DNA from: Cyclaneusma minus
Taxonomy: Eukaryota > Ascomycota > Leotiomycetes > Marthamycetales > Marthamycetaceae
Length of the DNA: 64,000 nucleotides
Reading direction: 5' to 3'
Assembly: GCA_037179335.1 (NCBI GenBank)
Contig: JAKZHN010000015.1
Coordinates: 1 to 64,000 of the forward strand
The translations under genes and the position numbers were made by a program. The notes beneath the pieces are model-generated. The model was given only the letters and a program-made list of their open reading frames with translations. It was not told the origin of the DNA and searched no databases. Shown piece after piece: positions 33,339 through 45,222 of the stretch. How positions within the stretch are numbered: the stretch's first letter is position 1; every line of letters starts with the position of its first letter.

Positions 33339-33731
33339 AATAGGGGCTGTGGGATTTGTTAGGTGATTTTCTGGAGTGTTTGAGAGGATGAGGTGCAATG
33401 AGCATGATGCAAAGTGCTTCCTAGTTTTGTAAATGTCACCATTTCCTGGCCGTTTGATGAGCTAAAGGGTGGGAAAAGTGATGATAGCTTCCACCATTAA
33501 TACGCAAAGCCAAAGGTTAATGTATGAGCAATACGCCCACAAGCAAATGGGTTTGAAAGCAGGAGTGAAAACCCCTTTAAAAAAAACCTTACAAAAGATC
33601 GTTTTTCCATTTGAAAGTGCGACCATGGTGCGGTCGCTGTTTAATTTTGGTTCTAAACTTCCATTCTATGCCCGGTTTTATGATTCTGAAGTCGCCAATT
33701 GGCAAATAGCACCATGGTTCCACGGTTCCAT
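33339..33731. other. Intergenic, 3' of ADE2
   Basis: ADE2 3' flank, becoming AT-richer. An 89-codon plus-strand frame (33469-33738) has no family resemblance and runs into the inverted-repeat element, so I do not call it a gene. Confidence 0.5.
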
Positions 33732-34325
33732 CGAGTGATTTAGCAGTGCATAGCAGCCAATTTCCGCAGGCTGTATATGGTAAGGTGGTGCTGCAACCGC
33801 CATAACCAGCAAAGCGCAGCTGCAATCCCCTTGTCAAGCTAGTAGGGCCCCCTTGCAAAGCCCTAACCACAAATAGAGCTTGCATACACTTGCATAGCAG
33901 CCAGCTGCTGCTTCCTGCTGGACCGGATTGGGCTGACCGCCTATGCAGCAGCCTTTTTTAGCATGGCAGAAATCAAACAGGGCAAAACGCGTGCTTAAGT
34001 GGTGGTGGTAGTGGTGGTGGTTGTATAGCTAGCTGTAAAACTATAAATAATATTTTGGCATGGGCAAAGCCAATTGTTTTTTACTATTAAATATATTTTA
34101 AGCTATTTTAAGCTATTTGTTTAACTATTTCTTTGGATTTCACCAATTATTTGGAAAAGCTGGAAACGCGACGAGCGCGTGATTGACCAAAAGGGATTAG
34201 AGGCAGCTGTATATCCCGGAACTTGCATAATGCTGGCTTTAGCCCAATTGAATTGTCTCTAGCTGTATTGCGTTAAGCTGTTATGTATGGTCTTGCAGCG
34301 TAACACTGAACTGCTAAATCACTCG
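33732..34325. mobile_element. MITE-like element with 16-bp terminal inverted repeats
   Basis: CGAGTGATTTAGCAGT at 33732-33747 is the exact reverse complement of 34310-34325. CAT flanks both ends directly (33729-33731 and 34326-34328), a possible 3-bp target duplication. The 594-bp interior has no coding frame but contains GC-rich, unmutated-looking DNA (TGCAGCAGCC, GGTGGTGGTAGTGG). Superfamily not assigned; a 3-bp duplication would favour a Harbinger-like origin, weakly. Confidence 0.6.
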
Positions 34326-34598
34326 CATACTCGTGCGGTTCAAAAGTATGAGATTTCCTGTTTTGGATATGCTGCTTAAATAAGAAAAGCTTTGACCACC
34401 CCATTAAAAATCCAAGTAAGGGTAAAATCCAGCTAATAGCAGCAGATTTTTATTTTTATGGCTTAATTTATTGGCATTATACCATTCGCGCCATTGCAAA
34501 ATTTGTAGTTTTTAATAGGGGCGGGCACGAGCGGCCGCTGCACCCGCAATAATTCTCAAATAAGAAATCTCATACTTTTGAACCGCATAAGTATAGGG
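34326..34598. mobile_element. Second inverted-repeat element, abutting the first
   Basis: TGCGGTTCAAAAGTATGAGA with TTTC following (34334-34357) is the exact reverse complement of 34564-34587. The match extends outward and inward to about 36 bp with differences that are all C/T or G/A (CATACTCG versus TATACTTA on one strand). Between the arms lie about 200 bp without a gene. Either a small transposon derivative or the internal end of a larger disrupted one. Confidence 0.55.
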
Positions 34599-34629
34599 TT
34601 TTATAATTCCAAAATTCTATAATCGCAAA

Positions 34630-35281
34630 GGGAACAGGTCCACACACACACCCTAATATTCCCTACACACACCCTGCTTTAAATATAAGGCAAAAAAACC
34701 TTTTTTAGCATTTTTCAGCCAATCGACGTGCAATAAAATTTAAACGCCGGATTTTAGCCAGTCCAAATGTTTTCGCTACGAAATCAATTATTATTACGCT
34801 AGACACTTCTTACCCTTGCCTTTGCGCTTGCCCTCGCCCTTACTTTTACCTTTTTAGCCATGGCGCATGCCAAATTGCTTTTTCTGGATTTTAATACACA
34901 TGCGCTAGAGCTGGAGCTGGAGTTTGGAGCTGGAGTTTAAAGCTGGATTTTAAAGCTGGATTTTAAAGCTGAATTTTAAAGCTGAATTTTGGAGCTAAAT
35001 ATTAAGGGCTAAAGTCCTGCTGCCAAAGCTGCGCTGGAGCTGGGGCTGGGTTGGAAATAGTTTGGAATTAATTGAAATCAATTTAAAATTAATTTAAATA
35101 ATTTGAAATTAATTTAAATAATTTGAAATGCTTGGAATGCTTGAAATCCCAATTTAAATGGCTAAAAACCAGTCTAAATAATACCAAGCCGTTTTTATTT
35201 ACCTATTTTGGTGGCAAAGCCCTTTAAAAAACAGTCTTTTGCCTGAAATATAAGGCAGGGTGTGTGTATGGACCTTTTCCC
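34630..35281. mobile_element. Third inverted-repeat element, with CACACACACCCT ends
   Basis: Left end GGGAACAGGTCCACACACAC (from 34630) matches the reverse complement of the right end, which reads GTGTGTGTATGGACCTTTTC and closes at 35281. A CTTTAAATATAAGGCA-like segment follows inside each arm; the left arm carries about 22 extra bases. Inside, the minus strand encodes a Lys/Gly-rich tail (KGKSKGEGKRKGKGKK, ending near 34,797) directly after a stop, perhaps a relic of a transposase C-terminus. The same end sequence, more AT-mutated, recurs at 53.4 and 63.3 kb. Confidence 0.55.
34905..34997. repeat. 13-bp minisatellite
   Basis: Tandem AAAGCTGGATTTT / AAAGCTGAATTTT units (four clear copies), preceded by GAGCTGGAGTTTG-like units. 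Lies inside the third inverted-repeat element. Confidence 0.8.
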
Positions 35282-35345
35282 GGTCGTAAATTGTAAATTT
35301 CAAATTACCTACATACCTTACCGAGCATATATAATCTTGAATTTC

Positions 35346-35733
35346 CGTTAAAATGCAGTAAAAATGCGGCGCTTTATAGGAATCCGTATAATAAGAAATT
35401 TATTATAAATACGGAATTAACAAAAAGTTATTTTAAACGCTATACGAGATTTTGCATTATATTTAAATACGGATATTATAATGCTATATAAAATTTTATA
35501 TTGCATTTAAACCCAAATACTATAATATTTTATAAAATTTTATACCGCATTTAAATGCGAATATCGTAATGCTATATAAAATTTCGCATTATATTTAAGC
35601 GTAAATACTATAAAATTTTATAAAATTTTGCATTACGCTTAAAATAATTTTTTATTAATTCCGTATTTATAATAAATTTTTTATTATATGGATTTTTATA
35701 AAGCGCTGCATTTATATTGCATTTTTATAAAAA
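35346..35733. mobile_element. Palindromic element with ~95-bp arms and internal tandem repeats
   Basis: Left arm about 35346-35440 and right arm about 35637-35733 are reverse complements over roughly 95 bp (core GCGCTTTATA, then TATTATAAATACGGAATTAA). The differences I aligned in the core are transitions. Between them are about four tandem units of 45-50 bp, each with a TATA.AA.TTT, GCATT and AAATAC pattern. No coding frame. Fold-back transposon or hairpin-forming repeat. Confidence 0.65.
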
Positions 35734-37736
35734 TCATTTAATATTTAATGTTTAGCATTTAGCATTTAATATCTAGTATTTAATATTATAATAAATATAT
35801 AGTTTTCGCGGTATATATTTTTATTTGTATTTTCATTTGAATTTTTTTTATATTTATATATAAATATATTATATAGGCTATTTATATATTAAAATTTATA
35901 TAATGCATAAAATTTTTATATATTACCCTTATATCGAATTAATTATATTTACCCAATTAATTAATTAATTAACCCTGTATAAAAGCCTATATTTGCTATT
36001 TTTTATCCGGCTATTTTTACCAATTTCGGAATTATTAAAAAAAAACAGATATTAATATATATTTATATTTAATATTGGTTTACTATTATAAAATTTATAT
36101 TTATACTTATATTTATATTATTGAAATTTATATTTATATTATTGAAATTTATATTTTATATATTTATTATATATATTTCAAAAAAACTTAAAAAATTATT
36201 TTATATAAATATAATTGGCATTATTATTAAGCAATAAAATTATATAATTGTTTTGGCCAAATTGCAAATAGCCCAATGATTAATTTGGTATTGCTAATAG
36301 CCCGTTTAAATAAAGGAAAATTTAATATAGCGTTATTTTCTTTAATAAGCTTTAATACCGTTAATGCTAAAACAAATTTACCTTTGAATTTAAAAATAAA
36401 AACTCTATTAATATAATTAAAGCGTTTAATTTCGGTTTTTTAAAGCTATAAATTATTTTTAGTTAAATATAAACCGGTAATTTAAATCCCTAAATATAAG
36501 CTTTTATTGATAAATTTTATAATATAAAATAAGCATTAATTTATATTTAAATATAAAATCTAAAAACAACCAAATATAGCCAAAAAAATCGACAAAAAAA
36601 ACGGATATATAAATTATATAAATTATATAAATATATATATATATATATAAAAGGCATTGGCTATATCAATTATAATATAATAAAAGCTATATATTAAAGA
36701 AATCCAATTTCGCAATTATTTTAAAAGCCTTATTTTATACTTTAATACTATTAAATCTATTAAAACCTAAATAGGCATTATTTATAAATTTAAGCAAGGG
36801 CAGGAAATAGCTATATTAATTGCGATAAAAAAAGAGAAATTTACTTTTTTATTATAAAGCTATTTAGACTTTTTGGCGCTAGTATTAGCTATAATATACG
36901 GACCACCGCTAGCTATTTAAAATATTAAAGGGCGGATATTATTTTATTTTAATATTTCCCTTTAAGGTTTATTTCTAGTTTTTCAATTTTTCAATTTTTA
37001 TAAATTTTTTAATTTTAATTTTTAATAGCGATTTAATTATTTTATTAGCAACTATATTACTTATAAAAATAAAGCCGTTTTTTTTTCTCCAAATTCCAAA
37101 TATAATGGTAATTAATATTGATATACTTTAACCTTTTATACAATTAAGGATTTTTAACCAAAATAATTATATTTTTATTATTGTTTAATATTTTAATATA
37201 TTCTGGTTTTTTTAATATATTAAAAATAATTTAAATTTTTAAAGACTTAATTAATTTATTGGCTTTATTTAATATAAATCGCTAATTTTATATATTTTGC
37301 TTTATAGGTCGAGATAGCTATTAACCATTGTTTTTTATTAGACTATAATAATGGTTTATTATAAAATATAGTGATATTTTTAGAAATATTTATTTGGTTT
37401 ATTTTATTGCTGGCCTAATTTGTATTCGAATAAATTATTATAAAAAGGTTTTTTTTAATTATAATAGATTTTGTAATTGATTATTAAATTTAAATATTAT
37501 ATTAGAGTTTTTAAGGCATAATTATAATATATAATTAAATAAGCTATAATATTGGTGGTAATTGCAATTTTATTATAGCGTATAATTGTTTCTAATTAAC
37601 GCTAATATAAAAAATTTGGTATTTTTATATAAATTAATATATAAGCTAAAAATATATTTATATTGCGCATTGCGGTAAAAGTATAATATTTATAATATCA
37701 ATTAATTATTATATAAATTATATTAAATCAATATAA

Positions 37737-37795
37737 TAATAAAAATATAATAATAAAAATATAATAATAAAAATATAATAAAAATATTAATATAT
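37737..37795. repeat. AT tandem repeat, 14-bp unit
   Basis: Repeated AATAATAAAAATAT units, about four copies, the last shortened. Confidence 0.75.
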
Positions 37796-37962
37796 AATAT
37801 TTATATATTAATGCTTATTTTTTCTCAATGAAAATATTGCAATTTGCAAGTAATTTATATTTTAATATTATTATTTAAAAATGCATATCAATATAAATGT
37901 TAGGCTTTTTATTAACGCCTTTATAATATTTGGCCTTTTTTTAGGAGTAAATATTTTTGGCT

Positions 37963-38000
37963 TTTTTTTTGCCTTTTTTTGCCTTTTTTTGCCTTTTTTT
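37963..38000. repeat. GCCTTTTTTT tandem repeat
   Basis: Three to four copies of a 10-11 bp GCC plus T-run unit. The GCC is kept in every copy. Confidence 0.75.
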
Positions 38001-40610
38001 TGGCCGTAATAAACTTTGCCGCGTTTTTTTTTAAATTGATTAAATAATTAATGTATTAGGATTTTCGAATTATTATTATTTAATATCGTGAATTCGTTAT
38101 TTGTATTAGCTTGAAAAATTATATTAGATTGTTTTTCTAATTTCAATTAAACTTAAAAAGCAGTTTATAAAATTGCTGGATTAAGGGCTATATTTTTTAT
38201 ATATAAATTAAATATAGCAATTTTATATATTATTTTATATAATTTTTAATATATTTCGCAGCCATTAATATAAAGTTTATTAAAATTATCCCGGTTTTTA
38301 ATTAATATTTGCAATAATATAAACAAATTAAAATTAATTTTTTCTTAAGCCTAGAGCAATAATTAATTATTTATTATATTTGGAAAAATTTTATAATTTT
38401 AAATAATAAACGGGCAATTGATTTTTAGCCTAATTTAAAGAAAATGGCTATTTCCGCAATGCCATAAAATATTGCTTTAATTTTTATATATTTAAAATAT
38501 TTTTAATTAATATTTAATGCATTAATAATATAAGCTTATTAAATTTTAAATAGGCTAAATTTATAAATTAAATTATGATAATATTTAGGGCTAGAGCAAT
38601 ATTAAATAAAAAAGGGTTAATAGAATTAAAACTTTATTTTTTTCTATAAGCGTTTTGCTAATTGAATGTATTTTTAAAATTAAATTTGTTTTGTATTTAA
38701 AGCGTTTAATAATAATGCTATTTATTACCGTTTAAATTATATTTAAAATTCCCACGATTTTTAAATTTAATATAGCAAAATTAATATTTTTTAAAAAGCT
38801 TGGCCAAATTTTCAAAATTCGCTAGTTTTATTTTATTAAAATATATTTTCTAAAAATAAAAATTTAAAAATTTATTAACTTTTTATTAATATTAATAATT
38901 ATATTTAAATTAAAGGCTTTTTTAGCCTTTGCAACGCGGCTGTAATATTCCCAAAATTAATTTTATATAGTTTTAAAATAATGATAAAAATATTGGGTTA
39001 TTAATTGCAATTTTAAAAGCTTAATCCGGCGGGAATATTATAAAAAAATTAATATTTAAATTAGCATTTTATTTTATCGACTTTTTAATAATATAAATTT
39101 AGGGGCAATTATTTATCTATTAAAATTCTATATGCATTTTGGTATAAACCAAATTTATTTATATAAAAAAATTGTTTTTAAAAATTATAATATCCTATTT
39201 AATTTTAAATAGCTTGCGGATATATATTTTTAATTTAAGCTTATTTGGCCAAAAAAATATATAGTATAATTATATAATACAATTATATAATAATTATATA
39301 AAATTTATTTATATTATTTACAATTTTATAAATAAAAAAAATCTATTTCTTATATTCCTTTATAAAGGCATGCTTATTATTTGGTTTTTTTTAAAGTAGA
39401 ATTTAAATGAATATAAATTGATTTAAAAATATATGATTTTAGTATAAATAAGCAATTAATATGGTTATTTAAAAAAATTAGCTTTTTTAAAGCAGCAAAA
39501 GAATTTATAAGCTTTGCTAAATTTTTAGGCAATTTATATAAGCGAATAATATATTGGATTTTAAGCATTAAAAATCCTTATAGAATTTACGGATTTTTAT
39601 TTATATAATATTTTTTTCTTATTTTTAAAACCCAATCGATTTTTTTTTAATTTAATAATTATATATATTTAATTTATATATGCAAAAATAATAAAATTTA
39701 ATAAAAATATTGCTTTGCTTTAATAAGAGCTGAATGCAAAATAAATATAGGCTTTTAATATAATTTAATAAATTTATTTCTATAATATGCAAATTTTATA
39801 TATATAATATTTGCAATTTTAAAAAATACAAATACTATAATTAAAAAAATAAAAAGAAAAAAATAAATGTTTTTAATTGGAGTACCGGCGTTTGCTTTGC
39901 GGGTAGTTTTTTTAATTCCAAGTTTTTTAATTTTAACAGGGATTATTTTTAATATTTAGCAAGGATAATTAATAAACGGTATTATTTTTTAAAGCCCTAA
40001 TTGTAATTGGTAAATTAATAAGTTTGGGATAATGCAATATTTAAAAAACCTTGCGTAATGCGAAATAATTAATGTATAATAGCCTAATATTATAAGCCTA
40101 TAAATTTAATATAAGCCCAAATTTTAAAAATATTGGTTTTTTAATTTTAAAATAATAGTAAATAAATTTGAATATATTATTAAGCAATAAATAGTATTTT
40201 ATTTACTGCTTAATTGCTATATTAATTAAATTGTATTTTAAGATATTTATTGTTTTTAAATTATTAACCTTGGCGGTATTTTTATAATAAAAAGCAATAA
40301 TAAGGAAATTGCTTTTATTATTGCTTTTATTATTCTTGTTATTATTTTATTATTTTATTAAATTAAGCTTTTTAAAATTATAATTTAAATTATATTGGAT
40401 TTTATATACTTAATTAATTATATTTTATAATATAATATTAAAAGAAATTATATATTAAATTATATATAATATAATATTTATAATTAAATTAAAACTATTA
40501 TTATTAAATTTAAATAAAGCGGCCGTATTATTTATATTGCCCGCATTATCCGCATTGTTTAATAAAGCGGCTATATTAAATTTCGCATATTCTGTTTTAT
40601 TAATATCTAT

Positions 40611-40664
40611 ACCATTTATATATACCAAAGTGAATCTCGGTTTTAAAAGCAATACCCCTAAAAC
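40611..40664 (+). repeat. Dispersed repeat A, copy 1
   Basis: ACCATTTATATATACCAAAG, then TGAATCTCGG, then TTTTAAAAGCAATACCCCTA. Direct repeat of 54468-54522, where ATACCCC reads ATATTTT while AAAAGCAAT is unchanged. Confidence 0.75.
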
Positions 40665-43600
40665 CTATATTAATCAGTTCCCCGTTCTCGGTTTAATAAG
40701 CCGGTAAAATATTAGTTTATTTCCGGACAAAATAGCATTGCCATTGCAAAAAAACAAAATTAAAAGCATTGCCAAATTAATATTAAAATAGCATTAAAAT
40801 AAAATTAATATAATTTCAAAGGCGCAAATTTAGGCAATAATTATCAAAAATATTAAATTTTTTATATAAAATATAATAATACCGGTAAATAGGCAAATTT
40901 AGCTAGCAATAAATTTCAAAACTTTAAAGAACAATTTAATAATTTTTTTATCCTAATAATAAAATTGGCCGCTATAATAAAAAAGAGCAATTATAGGCCA
41001 TTTAATATTTAATGCATTTTTAAATACGCTAAAAATTAAAATTAATTATATTAAAAAAATAATTAATTGCATTATTAAAATAATTAAAGCGCTATAATAC
41101 TTATATGCAATTATTACCGCTATAAATTTGTAACCAGTATTTAAAAAAAACCTTAATTAAACTCCAAAAAAATAATTATAAAAAGTAAAAATTTGGGTAA
41201 ATGCAATTTAGCCTTTAGAAAGCGCGTTTAAAATATTACAATTAAAATACTGTTCAAAACATTTTTTTTAATTTATTAAAAAAACTATCCAGAAAATTAA
41301 TAGCAAATATTCGGGCATATTTATAATAAAAATCAAAATTTTGCAAAACGGCAATTTTTTTTTTAAAAAAAGTCCTATATAAATTCGGAAAATGGCTAGC
41401 TAAGCTATTTTTTAGCAGCTTTATTATTTATTAAAAATACCCAATTATAATATACGGTATTTAAAAAGCATTATATTTATTTAATTTAATATATTATTTA
41501 TACGGTAAATAGCTAATAATAATAAATTATATGCCTTAAATTTGGAAATTATCCGGGCAGCGTAAATCTTTTTTTAAAAAATTAAGCAAGGCAAAAAGCT
41601 CTTTAATTTTAAAAATTAGTATTAAAATACTGGCAAATTATTTGGTAAAAAACAGCGTTAATATTATAGGCAAAATATTGCAAATAAAGCTTTTTAATGC
41701 ATTTAATAAAATTATAAATTTAACTATATTGCTAAGGTATATAAAAGCCTTTAAAAAATTTGTATAAAATGCAATAAAGTTTATATAATTAAATTATATA
41801 AAATTATAAGATACAAATGCATAAATTATAAAAATTCTTATAAGGTATAAAATAGTAAATATCTTTTTATAAAATGTGCCAAAAATATTGTAAAATTTGA
41901 AAAGCTAAATAAATTGCAGTAATTTTAAATTTCCAATTTTAAATTATAAAATTTAAATTACCCCGTATTATTAAACGCAATTAAAGAAAAGCCAATAAAT
42001 AATTGGAAATATTTTAATACCCTTAATAAAATTGGATTATGGCGCAATATTTCCCCGGGCGAAAATACCCCAATTAGGCTTTGGATAATTATCAGTTTTT
42101 ATTAAAATTCGGAACCGGCAAATCCCAATTTAATTTTATTAGGCTCTAATTTTTAAAAACCAGCAATTATCCAATTATAGGCCTAAAAACAATTTATTTT
42201 CCCAATTTTATTAAAATAAAAAAAGCCGTTTTAAAAAATCAATTAATTATTTAAAAATCTTTATTTTAAAATAAAAACAAATAAATTTAAAAAAGCTAAA
42301 AAATAAATAATGGAAAAACGGCCATTTAAAAATCAATTTCATTCCCGGCAAATTCCCAAATATTAATTAAAACAAAAAAAAAGCTAAGCAATAGCTAAAT
42401 AGCCAAGCAATTTATTAATAAAATGCAATTATTTAATATTAGCCCGGCTTAATAAAATAGCAAAAATATAAATATTAACTTATATTTATAAAGCCACAAT
42501 ATTTTAAAGATTTATAATATAATAATATAATATTTCAAAAAATCCAAATATTATTTACATATTATTTAAATAATTGAAATTATAAAAAGTTAATTTAGTT
42601 TTAATATAAAAGCTTTAAATAAATAGGCAATTAAATAATTAATAATTTTATTATTTTCCGCAAAAAGGCTTTAAAATTATTTATCAAAAAATCGGCCCAA
42701 AAAACCAATTTTAAAAAATCGCTATATATATTAATAAAAAGTTATATTTAAACAATTAAAAGAAGCTAAAAACTGGCTATAATTTAATAATAATAAATTT
42801 AAAAATCTAAATAAAAAATACCAATTATAATTTCCAAATATATAATATATATAATTTAAAATTAATATTACATTTAATAATAAATAGCCTATTTAATTTT
42901 TCAATACTAATTTAATATATAAATAATGTTCCGCCAAATAAAATCGTTTTTATCAAAAATTTGAATTTGCATAATTTTAAATAAAATGCAATAAAAAAAT
43001 TCCAAATTTATACCGTATTAAAAAAACTTATCAATTTAGCCGCCCAAGCTAAAATTTAAATTATTATATATAAAAAATTTATTATATAAAATACGCTTTA
43101 AAAGCAAAGCAATATTATTAATTTTGCATTTGTATTAAAAGCTATTGCTTAATAAATTGTTTTAATAAAAATTTAATAAAAATTTAATTAAACTAAAAAC
43201 CATTGCCCAATAGCTATTATTTTAGCTTTATAGAAAATACTATATATTTTATTAATAAAAGAAATTAAAAAAAAGCCAATTAAAATCTAATTTGCGCCTA
43301 TATAGCCATTGCTAAAATATTTTACTTAATATTAATTCCATTTTATAAATTAATAAAAAAAATCAATTATTTGCAAAAATTCTTTAAGCAAATTTTAAAG
43401 CAGCAAATGCCAATATTTTTATAATTAAGCTATTTAAATAATTCAAAGCCTAACAAATACAAAAATGCTTTTAAATTGTTTAAAAGGCCAAGCAAATTAA
43501 AAAATAATCCAAAAAAAAGGCAAAATTATATATAAAAAAGTTATTTATTATATTAAAACTATTTATATGCAATAAATTTATAAAAATATAATAAATTAAT

Positions 43601-45160
43601 TAATAAAATTCTGGCAAAAACAAATATAAGCCAAAATAAAAAATTATAAGCCAAAGGAATCCGTTTAGTTTTTAAATTTACGCTAAAATATAGCTAGAAA
43701 TTTAATATCATTTATAAATTAAAAAAATATATAAATTTTTTCAATTTTTCTTGTCGAATTTAAAAAATACCAATTTATTAAATATTCGGCTCAATTTTTT
43801 TTTCTAAATTATTAACGTATTAATTAAAAAAATTAAAAAAGCAATTAAGCATCTAAAATTAATATTAGCATTAAATTTAAATAATATTTTATACATAATT
43901 TAATAGCAAATTTTTAAAAAAATAAAAAAATGCATTACGAAGCTATTTAATAGCTATATATATTTTAGATATTATTTAAAAAAAGTTAAAAAAGCCTAAA
44001 TAATTATGCTTTGCAAAATCCAATAAATTGAGTTTTCTATTTTGAAGGCCTATTAATCTATTGCCCTATTTAATATTTTAAGCAGAAAATTAAAAAAACT
44101 AATAATAGCCCAATTTATTAAAATAGCCAAAAAAACAGCCTATTTGTTTAGGCAATTCGGGGTTTAAAAAATTGCAAAATATATACAATATTAAATTTAT
44201 TTATAAATAAAATGAATATAATATAAAATTTCAAAAACAATTAAATTGCAACGCTATTTAATTTAAATATAATTAATGCTTTTAATAATAAATTTTGGCC
44301 TTATTTATTTTATATTTAAAAAAAAGTTGAAAATTAAAAGCTAATTTAATAGGCAAAAAGCTTTATAATAAAGCAATAAATAATTATTTAGATTGCCGGA
44401 ATAAAATCCGGATTATTATTAATAAATAATAAAATTTTATAAAAATCACTAATATTACCAATTTTATTTATATTTTTTAATAAAAAACTAATATACATTT
44501 GCAATAATATTCCCAATATTATATTCAAAGCATTTATAAATAATATATATTTAATAGCTATTAGCCAAATAATAAATATAAATATTTAAATACTATTAAA
44601 TATATAATAAAGCAATTAAATAAATTTAAAAATACAATTTTATATTTAATTAAAAAAAATACTATTTAATATATATTGGAAAATGCTTTCGCTATTATAA
44701 TATAAGTCGGCCTATTAAAATTTAAAAAATAATTAAATAATTAAAATCGGTAATAATTATATTTAAAATTACAATTAATAATAAATTATAATAAAAGCAA
44801 TATTTATTAAATAAAATTAAAAAAACATTTAATTATAAAGAGATATTATAGCAATTGATATTATTAACAATTGGAATTATATTAACTTAAAAATTAATAT
44901 TATATAATATAATAATCCACTTATTTTTTATTTATAGCGCAATAATATATCTTTATTTAAGCAAAGCCTATGAAATTAATAAAATTATATTAAATAAATT
45001 ATTGAATATTTAATTAATTCTCTTTAAAAGATTATTAAAAGACATAAGCATATATTAAAAAAACAAACAAAATCACGGCAATTTCGCCAATTAAATTATA
45101 TTTTTAATTTCTAATATTTGAATAACGATTTTAAAAATATCAGAATATTATTGCAAAAGA

Positions 45161-45222
45161 AAAATAAAAAAATAAAAAAATAAAAAAATAAAAAAATAAA
45201 AAATAAAATAAAATAAAATAAA
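45161..45222. repeat. A-rich microsatellite (AAAAAAAT/AAAAT)n
   Basis: Run of AAAAAAAT units passing into AAAAT units, ending at a GCCCCGCC patch. Confidence 0.8.

Noticed and set aside
33469..33738. 89-codon plus-strand frame after ADE2
   Set aside because: No family resemblance and it overlaps the left end of an inverted-repeat element.
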